A stretch of 64,000 bases of DNA, taken from Lophium mytilinum. Lineage: Eukaryota; Ascomycota; Dothideomycetes; Mytilinidiales; Mytilinidiaceae. The stretch lies in contig MU004186.1 in the NCBI GenBank assembly GCA_010093605.1, forward strand, positions 761,765-825,764, given 5' to 3'. A program made the position numbers and the translations under genes. Under the pieces are notes generated by a model that was not told the origin of the DNA, searched no databases, and saw only the letters and a program-made list of their open reading frames with translations. This document shows, piece after piece, positions 9,509 through 22,218 of the stretch; the stretch's first letter is position 1, and every line of letters begins with the position of its first letter.

Positions 9509-11508
9509 CTACGCTGCAACGATTTTACCACCGACACACTTCGTCCCCGTCGCCACCTTACCCATATCCACCCATTTCGCAAAATTGCATACGCTGAAGC
9601 CGGTCGGTCCATTGCACTTATAGCTACCGTCTGGACTACACGATGTACCTCCGCCATCACCCCCTCCGCCTCCAGTGTTCGTATCAGCGGCGACATACCT
9701 GTCGTCCCGATAGTAGCCTGGTACAACCACAGGACACTGCTTCACAATACCTCCAGTCGGGTCCCGGTCGCCCCAGTCGATAGCCTGGGGATCGTCTGGG
9801 TTCGCGACGAGCGGGATGCGCGTTGGCCGTGGACGGGGATTGGCATTGGCGCTGCCATCGGGCGTGAGATGTGGTTGACATGCCATACCCGCTGCTACGT
9901 CCTGGGGAGCGCCATAGGTCCAGCCAGAGGAGCTCTGAAAACAGGTGAGGAACGATTTTGACGAAGTGCAAAGGAATGTCCCGGGGTGACATGGGAGATA
10001 CAAAGACGGATCGCCGGTAGCGAACGGAGGGTTGTCGATATCGCAATTCGAAGGCGGAACAGGCATGGGGTCTTCACCTTTCGTAGGCTTTACAGGTTGA
10101 AACTCGGCGGGATTAACGGCAGTTCTGATAGGACCAGGGCCTTGCGGAGGTTGATCAGGTCGACCAGGTCGCCCAGGGCGGTTTCTCCGTGGTGACGCAG
10201 TCACAGTGACCGTGACGTCTGGGAGCTGAATGCATTCTCGCAATGGGCCGAAAGGTCGGGGTGGCTGCTCCATACGAATAAGTCCGTCCAGCCCGAGTTC
10301 GTTCCCGGCGAATTCATCTGGAACGCCATTGTCTGGAGGGAATCCATCGTCTACTAAGCTGGGAGCAGCATTTGGTGCTTCAGTGATTAGAGGTTCATCT
10401 GCTGGTATGGCTTCGGAAGTTAGAGGAGGCACATCGACTGGGATAGGTTCTGGAGTAAAAGCAGACGCTTCAGGTAGGACCACCGCCTCGAGAGCAACTG
10501 ATGATTCGACCGGAAGCTGCTCAATAGTACTAGGCTCTTCGCTAGGGACAACTGCTCCGGGAGCGACAGATGTTTGGGCCGGTCCATTTGCAGGAGAAAC
10601 AGTCTCTTCGCTAGCAAGAGGTAATTCCGACGAGATAGATTCTTCTGTCGGCGCTTCAACATTGTGCCGAAGTGCTCCCTTGCCACCCTCGATAGGTTGA
10701 GGTGCCTCCTCGTTCCCAGCTTGTGCTTCGACGGTCCCAGCTTTTCCAAGGCCGTTGCACTGTCCAGTCTCGCTAGAAGCTGTACTTGCTGAGCTCATGT
10801 CGCCGCCGTATTCCACGTCTTTACCCGGGTCCGGAAACACGACGTCGTGCATCTCAACCGTCTTGCAAGAGTTGATATCAGCCAAGTTCGCGACGTAAAT
10901 GCTCGGTAAGCGGGCCAGTGCTGCAGTGGCCGCTCTTTTCGATCTGGACCTTGCATTGCCGGTGATATCAACGACAGCACAGTTCATGTACCTTTTATAT
11001 CATGGGTCAGCAAGCTCTAAATAGATGCACTAAGATAAACCGATTATTACATTTCGCGGTTACCCTCGTGATTGAACCAAGTCCAAGCAAGCAAAGCTTC
11101 ACCACTAGGAGCTGTGGTTGGGATTGTAAAATCGTAGGTCAAGGCAATGGGACAACCTCCAATTATAGACTTGATAACTTTGAACGTTACCCCGTTGTCG
11201 TATGAAAGAGATATCTGGCAAGAGCCGCCGCCATGTGTTGCCCCTCCAACGATGGTGATGTTGTATGTTTCTCCGGGGTTGTACGATGCGGTCGGCCGCC
11301 AGGGTGTGTTGTATTGGTATCCTTTACAGGCGTAGTCGTCCCCGCTGGGATCAAGTGGCGAGATCATGTTGTAATCCTTCATCTCTGGCGGATTGAGTGG
11401 ATCTAACGGACTGCGAAGTGGATAGGGCCAGCTCATCTGCATATGGGCAGATGCGATTGAAAGACATGATGATACTGCTAATAGTGTACAGAGACGCTTG
11501 AAAGACAT
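9509..11508 (-). CDS. AA11-type lytic polysaccharide monooxygenase with C-terminal X278-like module
   Basis: Two exons (11508-11051 and 10991-9509; 59-nt intron) give 646 aa. A signal peptide (residues 1-21, ending SIASA) leaves His22 as the mature N-terminus, as a copper histidine brace requires. His92 (in GGATHGGGS) is the likely second brace ligand, and Tyr154 (in NREMYMNCA) the axial tyrosine. This pattern matches AA11 enzymes, which cleave chitin oxidatively. The catalytic domain ends near residue 205. A long linker follows, first acidic with Glu/Pro/Ser repeats and then Pro/Arg-rich ([16 protein letters not shown]). The C-terminus has Cys-containing blocks ending [20 protein letters not shown], like the X278 module often joined to AA11 and proposed to bind chitin. 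The intron splits the Glu-Met-Tyr motif, and splicing restores it exactly. Confidence 0.88.
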
Positions 11509-12088
11509 TTTGAAGACTCCGGCGGTCCTGGGGACCGTTGGAAAAGAGAAGCAACCAGTTTGTTGGCTTTGAAAGGGTTATAGCTAAGCAAGGAGGTATT
11601 CTGATCTTTTGTGTACGCGCCTCAATTCCTAGGAATTCGTCTACGCGTCGGGACCCACGCATATCCTATAAAATAAAACAAGTAGTATGGTCTATCGTCA
11701 CTTCTCCTAAAATACATAAGTGCATGTATCATCAAAACATCTGAACACATAGGCAATCTACCAAGCTTTCAGTCCGCATGTAGTGCTCTCGTTGTTGTGC
11801 TATTCGGGCATTCCTGAGATATCGAAGTCCTTCTGGAATGCTGCTAGACTTAGTGTCCTTCTTTCATCAAAGAGACCCGGAGGAGCAGCTAATCGGGGTC
11901 CAGAAGTGTTGACAGTCTTTTGCTATTCCGACAAAATGTTCGTTACAGTGAGGCCTGAGTTCGGGTTGGCGTATAAAATCCATGCAGTCGTTTAATACAT
12001 AATCTTCTTCCGTCTCTTTTACTCTGTACTATACATCCTCGGTCTTACACCACCAACATCCCCCTCTTCCCTTCCCTAATCCACCCAC
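11509..12088. promoter_or_regulatory. upstream region of the AA11 gene
   Basis: 580 bases between the AA11 start and the SDHAF4 stop, both minus-strand. Short open frames here look random. It should hold the AA11 promoter; no carbon-catabolite or chitin-response site was confirmed. Confidence 0.4.
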
Positions 12089-12541
12089 CTAAAAATCCGT
12101 CACCCGCCCATTATAACTCCAATCCCCACTCCCACCCCACCTCAACGGCTCATTCTTCGGCCCCCCCACCTCCCCCGTCTTCGGATTCACATCCCCTTCA
12201 AACTCCGGCTTCGCGCCCCTCCGGATATTCGGATGCAGTTGCTCGCCCTCCTCCTCGGAGATCTTCCCTTCAAGCTTCACCTCCACCTCTGCCCCATCCG
12301 GCGATTGGTTTATGCGTGCCCTCATATCGCTAGCTGTGCTCGACGCAAGCGACTGGTTGACTTTCGGTGTGCTGAACGCCCCATTGCTTTCTTGCTGGAG
12401 TTTCTCGAACAGTTCTTGCTCTTCGCGTGGGAGCTTGGGGGGAGCGGGACCGGGCCGGAATGGAGAACTGAGGGTGCGGGCGGAGGTGGTGAAGGCGCGG
12501 CGGGAGAGGAGGCGGGGGAGGGCTGTTGTGGGGCGCATCAT
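12089..12541 (-). CDS. SDH8: succinate dehydrogenase assembly factor 4 (SDHAF4/Sdh8)
   Basis: Single exon, 150 aa. The C-terminal 40 residues carry the family signature: PEFEGDVNPKTGEVGGPKNE then a tail ending DWSYNGRVTDF. The N-terminus (MMRPTTALPRLLSRRAFTTSARTL) is basic and free of acidic residues, a typical mitochondrial presequence. SDHAF4/Sdh8 binds the flavinated catalytic subunit of complex II in the matrix, promotes its assembly with the iron-sulfur subunit and protects against oxidants. The middle (about 25-95) is charged and variable, as usual. Two adjacent ATG codons make the first residue ambiguous by one. Length suits fungal members. Confidence 0.92.
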   Translation of the reverse strand: MMRPTTALPRLLSRRAFTTSARTLSSPFRPGPAPPKLPREEQELFEKLQQESNGAFSTPKVNQSLASSTASDMRARINQSPDGAEVEVKLEGKISEEEGEQLHPNIRRGAKPEFEGDVNPKTGEVGGPKNEPLRWGGSGDWSYNGRVTDF

Positions 12542-13214
12542 GTTGGTTCAATTAAGATGAATGTTCTTTGTAGCGGGTGTGCCGAATGTTGTGAAGTGAC
12601 AGTTGGAATGTGGGTTGGGCTGATGTTGGAGAAAGGCAGAAGGTGGCGGAAGTTCGAGATGGATGATGTTTCTGGGCCGCGGTTCCGGTAGCCAATCGGA
12701 GAGCCGAGATGTCGGAGCTTCATGATTTACGACGACGTCGAATGGGTGAAGCAGTGCCACTAACTGCTTAAGAGATATAACGTTGATCACGAAGCAGTTC
12801 AAGATCTGCTACATAAAGCGCGACCCTAGGTGCAGTAGGCATAGAGGTCAAATGTTGAAGAATGTAAATGAGCAAATGGGTTATAGTCTCTGACTTCAAA
12901 CACCTAGAACGAACTAGAGACTGCATTCAATGTAGCCAGATTTACTCCCAAACGCCATCGGGGCACAGAGTAATATGCCATAGCCAAAACGCCCACCAAC
13001 GATCAAGAAACTCAGAAATGCCGCTCAGAGCAAATGCCCTCGAACACGAGGCTGCGAGACAAGCCAGTAAGACACTCGCTAGAACGTGACGAGAAAAAGA
13101 TATATCATATGCCACGCATGAGGGTAGCTAGCCAACACCGACATCACTCCTCTCCCCGGTGTAACCAGAAGTGGCGCGCATGAACATTTATTCATCAAAG
13201 AAAACCAGGATGTG
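12542..13214. promoter_or_regulatory. promoter of the SDHAF4 gene and 3' end of kinesin-14
   Basis: 673 bases between tandem minus-strand genes. No gene-like frame or repeat stands out. Confidence 0.4.
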
Positions 13215-16200
13215 TTAGTCCTTCGTTTTGGTCTGCTTCTTCGCAGTACCGATGTGAGTGTTATGGACCTTGGTCGCAAATTTGAGACTTGTTATGGTTT
13301 CTTGGAGATGAGCCTGGTCAGGGCTGACCATGACAAACATAAGGGTTTTCGAGTTTCCACCGAGGGAATATTGAAGGAGATAGGTTAACTACATATGAGG
13401 TCAGTATACATGCTCATTTCGATAATCTGGAGCAGGCGCTTCCGCGTGAACGTACCTTGCTATTCCGGTAAGGAATATGTGCGTTCTCCTTTGCACTTCC
13501 TAGCGCGTTGATGACATCTCCAAGACAACTGAGACTCTTGTTGATGCTCTGCGTCTCCTTCAGCCGTTCACCCTGAGCCTGGCTATGTGCGAGCCTCTCG
13601 CTACCCGCCAGATCGACTAGGTTGAGGGTGCCTTCGCTTCGCTCACCAGTGATGCTGTTCACGCCGACCAACTTCAGGATGAAGACGGAGTGACTCCGCG
13701 AAGACCGTTCGTTTGCTTTTGTAGCTGCCACGCTGCGATTGTTGCTGGCTCGCTTGAGCATCTCGTCAACCCTGTCAGGGCCATCCAGCTCGACGGTTGT
13801 GACGTCCGTGATTATCGTTTGTTTCTTAGCGGTGTCATGTCGAATCTCTAGCTTCTTTTTGTCCAAATCCTCGGATTTCCCAAGCAAGTCGTTGATGTTC
13901 TCGTTGTAGACTTCGACAAATGAGCCATCCATCCTGTACTTCCAGCCCTTCTCTTCAAGCCGGGTTGCCTCAGCATAAATCTGCTGAACCGCTCGTGGAA
14001 TCATGCCGTCAGGCGACGACATGGTATAAGTCTTGCCAGAGCCTGTCTGTCCGTAACAAAATATGCAAACATTGTATCCGTCTAGTGCGCTCTGGACCAG
14101 CTGGCTAATCTCCTCAAAAACCTCTGCATTCTGCGACGTTGGGCCAAAGACGCGATCAAACGAGAAAGAATTGTTAGAAGTGGTGACGTTGCCAAGCGCG
14201 GTGCGCTGCTCTGGACCTCGAACCGCCACCTCTTTACTGTCGGTTTCGCAGTCAGGGTACGCAATGTTTGCCGGCTCGATTTCGCTGGATGCCAAGGTGG
14301 GTCGGACACGACAGAAGACTCTGATGTTGCCTTTGAGTTCCTGAACTTGATTGTGTAGCTTGCGACGCAGCGTCTCCTCGACCCGGAGTTTCTCGTTCGC
14401 TTGAGCTGCAGATTCTATTGCTTCCTGCATGCGACGATGAAGCTCCGCAAATGAATTCGACTGAGCCTGGTTATCGGATTCAAGAAAGTCGATCTTGGCC
14501 TTCATTTCCCGATTGGCGGTTTCCAGGGCAATGTTATTACCAGCGGCCTCAGACAACTTTTCTTGTAGTGAGCCCTTGATAAGTCGTTCCCGTTCTAGGT
14601 CAGTGGTGATTATAGAAAGCTCCCCTCTGACTTTCTGTGCCTCTCTTTCCTTGGCATCCAGGTCAATATCAACGCCGTGCAACTTCGAAGCCCATTGTTT
14701 CTGTAGTTCGTCGAATTCTTGTGCCCTCTTACTTTTCTCTTCCGCAACCTCTACTTTGAGTTTACGCTGCAGTTCATCCAACTCGTTTTGATGCAGCTTG
14801 ATGAGCTTCTCGACCTCAGTCTCAAAATCCTTTCGACTTTTATCAGCAGCGTTGTCGTTTTCTTTCTTCATCTTTTCAAGCTCCCGTCGATGCTCGTCGC
14901 GAAGGTCCTCGGTAGTATTGCGATGTTTTCGACGCAAGTCGTCGGCTTCAAAAGAATGGGCTCGTCGACACTCTTCAAGTGCTAGGCTGGCACTCGTGAA
15001 CTTTCCCCGACACTCGTCCAGTTCGCTTTGTAACCGGGTATTGTTGGTGGTGAGTTGTAGCCGGATTGATTCTAATTCGCTGACTGTAGATTCCAAACCA
15101 CACGTCAGTTTCTGCAGATTGGAGAGAGCGTATACATTCGCAATAATAAGCTCTTGAGGGGAGGCTCGAACTTTGGTGATCAACTTACTCTTATTCTTGA
15201 ATTGATTAATGGATTCCTGGAGGCCTTCCTTCTCAGAAATAGTGTTGTCCACTTTCTTTGCCATATTCTGAAATTGACTTTCTATCGTTTGGAACCGACT
15301 CTCGTAATCCCATTGCTCTGTTCTCACGTTAGAATCTTTGGTCAGAAAGAATGACTGTTTGCTTGGAGACACAGATCGTGAAAGGGACCGAGAAATAGAG
15401 CTTCTTGGAGAAGGAGACACACCCAACCCCGGGGAGGGCGCGGCCATGAAGCGAGGAGGGGTCGCAGCGAGAACTGGAATATGAGAAGGGGTTCGTTGGC
15501 CCTGTAGCTCTTTCTCAGGCGACTTGAATTCTCTTGAAGACCTGGTGCTGGAGGCCAGGCTCAAATGTTCGACCATCGTAGTCACGTCTTCTTCCTCCGG
15601 AAATATGGTGATAGAGAGTTGTCGACGATGAGATGAAAGAGAAGTCGAGACGAAACCATGCGACTTATTATTATAATTGCTATGATTATAACCCTTGAAG
15701 TCGTTCTGATTCCGCTGCTTTTTGTTTTGCGGTTGTTGATGAAGGGGAATGGAAAGAAGATATGCACCTTTTTCCTTCAGAGCCGTATTCTCCTCACTAA
15801 CAGAGCGTTGCGCCTGAGCGGTAGCTGGACGTTGCACACCATTGTGAGATGCGCTCCGATGATGTGAATTTGAAGTTTGCGGGCGACCATAGTTCCTCAT
15901 TGCAGCCATAGTAGACGGGGCACGCGAACCGTATGGTACACTGGTTCCAAAGTTTGAGGTCGAGGCAGTGCGCGTCATTGCGGATGGCACACGGGTTGAA
16001 TGGGCGAGACCCTTGCTGACTGAAGCGCTCACGGGTCGAGAGCTGGGAGGTGCTGCTATGCTACGACCGATGGGTTCTCCACCTTTCTCGGCCAACGTCT
16101 TGCGTTGTTTTGGAATTGGTTCCGGGCCTTAGACACTCCAAATCAGCTAGGACGTACTAGAAATTATTCGTTCTCGAGCCATACCTGCGGGGAGTTTGTG

Positions 16201-16464
16201 CTTGAGGCTGCCGTTGAGTTGTACTGGCGCCGGTGGTGGAAGCATTCTTGAGTTGTTCTGCGATTCCGATATCTCGCTGAGGCCTCTGGAGGGGGACTGG
16301 GGCATCTTGATGGGGTTGGGCTTTCGGAGACCCGATGGCCTTATCATCTAGTAGAAGAAATACGTTAGTTGATAGTGCTACAATGCGACGGTTTGATCTC
16401 GGGCAGTGGTGACGGAAGATGGCACGTGGAAGTAGCTTACCGCGTTCTCGTTAGCACCCTCCAT
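13215..16464 (-). CDS. klpA: kinesin-14 (C-terminal motor, KlpA/Kar3 type)
   Basis: Four exons (16464-16441, 16347-16185, 16127-13456 and 13388-13215) give 1010 aa. The first exon codes only eight residues (MEGANENA). The N-terminal 300 residues are basic, Ser/Pro-rich and disordered. A coiled coil runs from about 320 to 650. The motor begins at IRVFCRVRP (about 658) and includes the P-loop GQTGSGKTYT (about 758), switch I NNRSVAATKANERSSRSH and switch II LVDLAGSER. The last exon completes the motor (LTYLLQYSLGGNSKTLM) and adds a short basic tail. A motor at the C-terminus after a coiled-coil neck marks kinesin-14, the minus-end-directed class that cross-links and slides spindle microtubules. 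The gene symbol follows the Aspergillus homologue. Confidence 0.92.
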
Positions 16465-16879
16465 GACCAATGTGGATACAAATAATCCCTTCGCAATGGC
16501 GCGACAATCATATACGCATAGCTCGGTCCTGCGAAGCGTGGTGGACGGAATTGGGAGATGCGGTGGTTCGTGGTGTTGGTCGTGGTTTCCTAGCGGCTGG
16601 GGACGTAAACACACAAACAATGACCCCTGTTAGATTGCCCGCCTACTCTGCCCGCGCTAAGCCTTGCCTGCGGCGTCACGGCGTCTTCACATGCTACCTC
16701 ATCATCGATTGCCGCGAAAGGCGACGACCGACTTACAAAGACCGATCATTTCTCTGCTACCCTGGTCACCCCACGACAAGCTGCATAATACTGCTGCTCA
16801 CTGTCTCAGGCCATCGCCATAAATCATCCAACGTGCCGTCGCTCATGGACCGGTGCTATTCACCGAGCTGACTTTCACC
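16465..16879. promoter_or_regulatory. divergent promoter between kinesin-14 and the acyltransferase
   Basis: 415 bases separate the start codons of two divergent genes, so both promoters must lie here. No TATA-like or other site can be placed with confidence. Confidence 0.55.
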
Positions 16880-18132
16880 ATGGAGAAATATTCCCAATTT
16901 CGGGATCGAGGTGAGATTGCGTCCATATTCATACTCTGTTTGTACTCAGCCGAGAGAATGCAACTCACAAATTATGATACAGGCACCGCGATTGCGCCCT
17001 TCTTCCCCGTAACCTCCCCGCCATCGGGCCTACTATGGATGCCCGTGCATCTCTTCCTCTTCGCTATCCGAGTGCCAGCTCTCCTCTGTTTCTCGATGTT
17101 CTACTTCACTATATTACGATGGCTACCAGTCGGGTCCTTTGCGAAAAAAGCGGTGCTATGGTGCATGATTGGCATACCAGGCATCTGGTGGATAGATCTC
17201 CAGATAGATCGAGTTAAGAGAGGGTACGATACTCAACTTTCACACCAAGACATTCTATACCTACCTTCCTTTCTCGTATTTCGTCAGATACTCCAAATTT
17301 AACCTCAGAACTCAAGCACTAATACTCCCACAGAAGTCTCAACTCCAAGGCCGCCCTCGCCCGACTCCCCTCCGCAGGCACCATCATCGCCTCCTCTCTC
17401 ACTTCCCCCCTCGATGCTCTCTATCTCGCCGCAATATTTGACCCTATATTCACAGCCTCCTACCCTGGCACCCGCCTCGTACAGCGGATCTCGCTCTTCC
17501 GCGCTATGCAGCTCGCGCTTCTCCCACCGCAGCTCGTGCCTCCACGCTCCTCTGCAGACAAGCTCGTACCCTTGTCTGAGATCCTCGCACGTTACCCGGA
17601 TGCAAGCGTGGTAGTCATGCCAGAATGTACGACCACCAATGGCCGCGGCATCCTCCCTTTCAGTCCTAGTCTTCTGTCTGCGCCGCCGAACGCGAAGATC
17701 TTCCCAGTCAATATGCGCTACACGCCTGGTGACATTACAACACCAGTACCGCAAGAATATTTGCGCTGGCTTTGGCGGCTCTGCTCGAAACCGACGCACT
17801 GCATCCGTGTCCGGGTGGCTGAGTGTGTTTATAACAATCCGATGCTTACGTCGCCAACGCCAGCTTCTTCGTCCACGTCAAGATCGACTGGGTTGGATAC
17901 GGTAGCAAACAACTCGTATGAGACAAACTTCTTCGATACAGCAGACATTGGTGACGGCTCCGACACTCTCATCGGCTCAGACGACGTAGAAGATGGACTT
18001 ACGCCTGATGAGCGGCGTGTACTAGATCGGGTGGCGGAAGATCTGGCCAGGCTGGGTAGAGTGAAAAGAGTTGGGTTGGGAGTACGAGAGAAGATTGATT
18101 TTGTGAAAGTGTGGGGAAGCAGGCGGAGATAG
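16880..18132 (+). CDS. VPS66: Vps66-like PlsC-family acyltransferase
   Basis: Three exons (16880-16910, 16983-17223 and 17334-18132) give 356 aa. Intron 1 is 72 nt, a multiple of three with no stop, so reading through it gives a false longer protein. An N-terminal membrane region (about 25-75, PVHLFLFAIRVPALLCFSMF) precedes an acyltransferase fold. The phosphate-binding block is clear (VVMPECTTTNGRGILPF, compare FPEGTT-N). Where most members have the catalytic HX4D box, this protein has SLTSPLD, so the Asp is present but the His is not. Yeast Vps66 is a poorly characterised relative linked to vacuolar sorting. Enzyme activity should therefore not be assumed. The C-terminal 90 residues are variable and Ser/Asp-rich. 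Confidence 0.72.
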
Positions 18133-19237
18133 ATATCACGGAATTCAAAATGGATGTACGCAGCATGATCCTATGGATAGAAAATGTGGGCATGGTAGAC
18201 GCGAGAGGACATTTGATCGAAGCGTTTAAGCGAGTACCAATAAGTGTAGGTGATATGAGGATATCTTGATAGCATTTAGATAGACGTGGGCGGGGCATTC
18301 AAAGAGTTTATTCCAACCACATGGTAGATTCAAATCACGATATCAATATCACCGTTTCCCCACCCCCTTCGAGAGAATACAGACTTCGTGGCAAGCACAG
18401 AACAGCACGAGGGTAGTCTCATTTCATCTGGACCGCCTCTGTAAATACATACACTGCGATGACGTCTCTACATACCACCCTTTTGGTGGAACCTTCTTCC
18501 CTTGCGTGCTGTGAAACGACGCCGAGCCGTTGTCAACGGGCTTCACACACTTGAACATAATGGAGGTGTGATTATATAAAAACCTTGAGAGCAGATGATA
18601 TTGAATGGGTAGTAGTGGTCGCGTGACAGCGAATGACAAGCGTGCAGTGCGTTCCCTGGTTCCCGGATAGCCGTCGGATGGGTGTTTCAGATTGAGATTG
18701 AAACAAGCTGGAGCACTCCTAGCGAAAGGAGACTGACAAGCAGCCGATCCTGGAGAAAGGGACGTGTTTCAATAATCAGGAGAACACCATGGCGTGGGAG
18801 TCTGTCGTATTCTAGAGACGTCCTGAATGTCTGTGATGTCTACCACGCAGTGTACAGTACATACCCTTTGTTTTTTCGATACGAGATCGACGTGCGGGTC
18901 GCCACCACCCGCTATAATTACCAGCTGGGCCTGACATATCCGCCAATAACGTTGTCGTGTTCTAGCGTCGTGGCTGCCGCGAATTAGGCGTTGCGCAACG
19001 GCTGCTCTAATTCCTAAACACCACCTGGGGACGTCGACTTTGTTCTCCTACCCCCAACACGCCGACTCATTGATTTTGATACGACTGCAACGCGTGACGG
19101 CCTCCTCCTCCTACCCATTCCACCACCTTCGCTAGAACGGCCCGCATCACTGTCGTTTATCCGCCACGTTTTGTTCCCTGAATCCGACCTCAACGCTACG
19201 TTGAACGTAGCGACGTCTTACCACAGCCACCTTCACC
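18133..19237. other. intergenic between two plus-strand genes
   Basis: 1.1 kb with no recognisable coding, RNA or repeat feature. It should hold the acyltransferase 3' end and the Rab-GAP promoter. Confidence 0.5.
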
Positions 19238-22218
19238 ATGGATAACCGGCCGGGAAGCGTGCAAAGCTCCGTTGGTGATGGCGTAAGACTGCCTCCTCGA
19301 AATGTTCTGGAATGGCAGAGCACTTGCTGACCTGGACAATACGCACAGGAAACCTTTGAAGACGCCTCCGACATGACCCCCCGACCTCCCGCCCACTCAG
19401 ACCGCTCTAGGTCGAGATCTTTAACCACGCGACGGCGCTCCTCGACGACAACAACCAAGGAGAGCGGGGAGGAGCCTCCACTGCCCGGAATGCCAGACAG
19501 TGAAGGAGCGAATGGCCATGCCCACGAAACCGACGAGAACTCCCCGCCTTCGAAGTCTCCCCTTCCTACACAACACCGACTGTCAGAAACGTCAGATATG
19601 GACGACGTCAACCTAGAAGAAGGTTCGTATACAGTTTCCGCGTCCTGGACACAACCTAGCGAAGGACTATCCGACACACCGCTTTTCTCTTCACTACCAC
19701 GCTTTGTACTTAGGAAGCACATTACATTGATTGGCGACATGATATCTGTATCCAGCACTGACAATGACCAGATCAGGACTCACCACCGCCAGCCCTGCCC
19801 CCAAAGCTACCCTCACGGAAACCATCAGGACTACAGGGCCTCTCTGGCACAATGGCCCCAGTAAACTTTCCCCCACCGCCTTCAGCCCCCGCCGAAAAGC
19901 CTCATTCTCTGCCTCCTCCACCACCTCCTTCTAGAAAAATTACGAGTCCTTTCTCTTGGCTTTCCCGAGGGAACACCGAGAAAAAGGTCACTTCACCGCC
20001 CTTACCAGCGGTATCTCCTGGTCATGACCGGCGAAACACAAATGCGTCCATGGCAACAATTGGAAGCAATCCCGAACTCATGCTTAGCAAGATCGAAGAT
20101 GAAGGAACCGGAGAAGGATCGAACAACAGGTCTAGCCAAAGTAGTCTCCGTGACCGATTTAAGCTTCTGCGCTTGAGGGAGGAGGCAGGAATAACATCCT
20201 TGGAAGAGGAGCATGAGGGCGCTACAAGCCCGGGAGGAGCTCTTGCTGGACTGATTGGGCGAACAGCGAGTGTAGGCTTAGGAATTGGAAGTCCAAACTC
20301 CGTTGCCGAAGAAAAGGAAGAACATTTTCCACACATGGCCCGAGGCGCATCGAGCCCAGGTCCTGGGTCACTGATCAAGCAACCGACCATCAATCCTAAT
20401 CTGGCACCTGGAACCGCAGCTGGATTCGCCGTCGGCCCTACGGAGTCTGCTGCTCCAGTCGATTGGGACTTGTGGCAATCAGTGGTCTATGAGGGACCAG
20501 CCGCAGTAGCACGAACAAGCTCCGAAGAACTCAACCAGGCCATTGCAAGTGGAATCCCCCAGGCAATAAGGGGTGTGGTATGGCAAGTCCTGGCGCAAAG
20601 CAAAAACGAAGAACTCGAGGGCGTCTATAAAGAGCTCGTCGTGAGAGGCACGGATAAGGAACGCGTCACAATGCATCTTCCAGGATTCGGACGCGGGGAC
20701 CATAACGGGCGCGCCAATGGTACTGCAAAAGAGAAAGACTCGATCGCTTCATCTGCATCCTCGATCCACTCAAACCAATCTACCCCCGCTTCCACTGCTC
20801 CAACGGGATCACCAACAACACTAGGCGACGACCACGAAGCAGTCGCAAAGCTGCACGCAAAATTAACAGCAGAGAAGCAAAAGAAGGCAAAAGAGGAAGC
20901 TGCAGCGATATCAAAGCTGGAAAAGGCTATCAAACGCGATTTGGGGGCCCGCACGAGCTACTCAAAGTATGTCATGGCGAATGGGCTTCAAGACGGACTG
21001 TTCGGTTTGTGCAAAGCATACGCCTTGTTTGACGAGGCTGTGGGCTATGCACAGGGTATGAACTTCATTGTCATGCCACTCTTGTTCAATGTAAGTGTAG
21101 TGGATCATTGAACGATACGTTAGCAAACACTAATCGAGAACGTAGATGCCAGAGGAAGAAGCGTTTTGTCTCTTAGTCCGACTGATGAATAAATACGGCC
21201 TGCGAGACCTGTTCATCAACGGCATGCCAGGTCTTCATCTACATCTCTACCAGTTCGAGCGTCTTCTCGAAGACTTTGAACCGGCACTTTACTGTCATCT
21301 CAACCGCCGCGGCGTCAAGCCGGATCTTTACGCCACACAATGGTTCCTCACTCTCTTTGCTTACCGCTTCCCTCTCCAACTCGTGCTCCGCATCTATGAC
21401 CTCATTCTCAGCGAAGGCCTCGAAGGCGCCATCCTCAAGTTCGGCATCGTCCTCATGCAAAAGAACGCGCAAACGCTCCTCGGTATGCGCGACATGTCCG
21501 CCCTCACTACATTCCTAAAGGAGCGCCTCTTCGACGTCTACATCGACAAAACTCCGTCCGCCTCCTCCCTCCTCGACAGCGGCTTCTTTGGCTCTACCGG
21601 CGGCATCGACAAGGAAGTTTACCGCGCCGACATGCTCGTACAAGATGCGTGCGCGGTCAAAGTCACACCGGAAATGCTAAAGCTCTACGCGACCGAGTGG
21701 CGGGAGAAGCAGCAGATTCAGAAGCAGCGTGAAGAGCACCTCGAATCGCTCGAGGAGAAGTGCCGGACGCTGACGATGAAGGTTCGTTCGCTCGAGGAAC
21801 GCGCTGAGAAGAGCGACACGGAGCACGTACAAATGGCGTCGGAGCTTGTGCGCACGAAGGTCGACAACGAGACGCTGGGCGACGAGAACGAGAGCTTGAA
21901 GACGAGGGTCGAGGAACTCCAGCGCATCGTCGAGAAGCAGCCCGAAGAGGTCGAGGCGAAGCTGCGGAACGAGATGGACACGGTCATGCAGAAGAATATT
22001 GTCGTGCATAACGAGAACCGTGCGCTGGAGGAGCAGTTGGCGGATATGGAGAAGGAGCTTGTGGAGACGAAGATGCAGTGGGCGGAGGTGAGTCAATCCT
22101 TTTCAAACGATCACATCTCAACGGCGGCGGCTAATGATACGCACAGATCAACTCTGAGCACGAGACGCTGAAGCAGAAGTGGAATAACATCACGCACCTC
22201 ATGAACAGCGGCAAGTAG
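19238..22218 (+). CDS. GYP5: Rab GTPase-activating protein, Gyp5-like (TBC domain plus coiled coil)
   Basis: Five exons fit (19238-19282, 19349-19622, 19772-21090, 21146-22087, 22147-22218), giving 883 aa, close to yeast Gyp5 (894 aa). The first 350 residues are disordered and Ser/Pro-rich with a polyproline stretch. The TBC domain spans about 395-700: GIPQAIRGVVWQVL, then the arginine-finger box IKRDLGART (IxxDxxR) and the glutamine finger YAQGMNF. A Ser/Thr/Lys-rich insert sits between the first motif and the Arg finger. A long coiled coil follows (about 735-870). Gyp5 stimulates GTP hydrolysis by Sec4 and Ypt1 at sites of polarised secretion. Both catalytic fingers are intact. The second intron (149 nt, donor GTTCGT) is the least certain junction. 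Confidence 0.88.
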
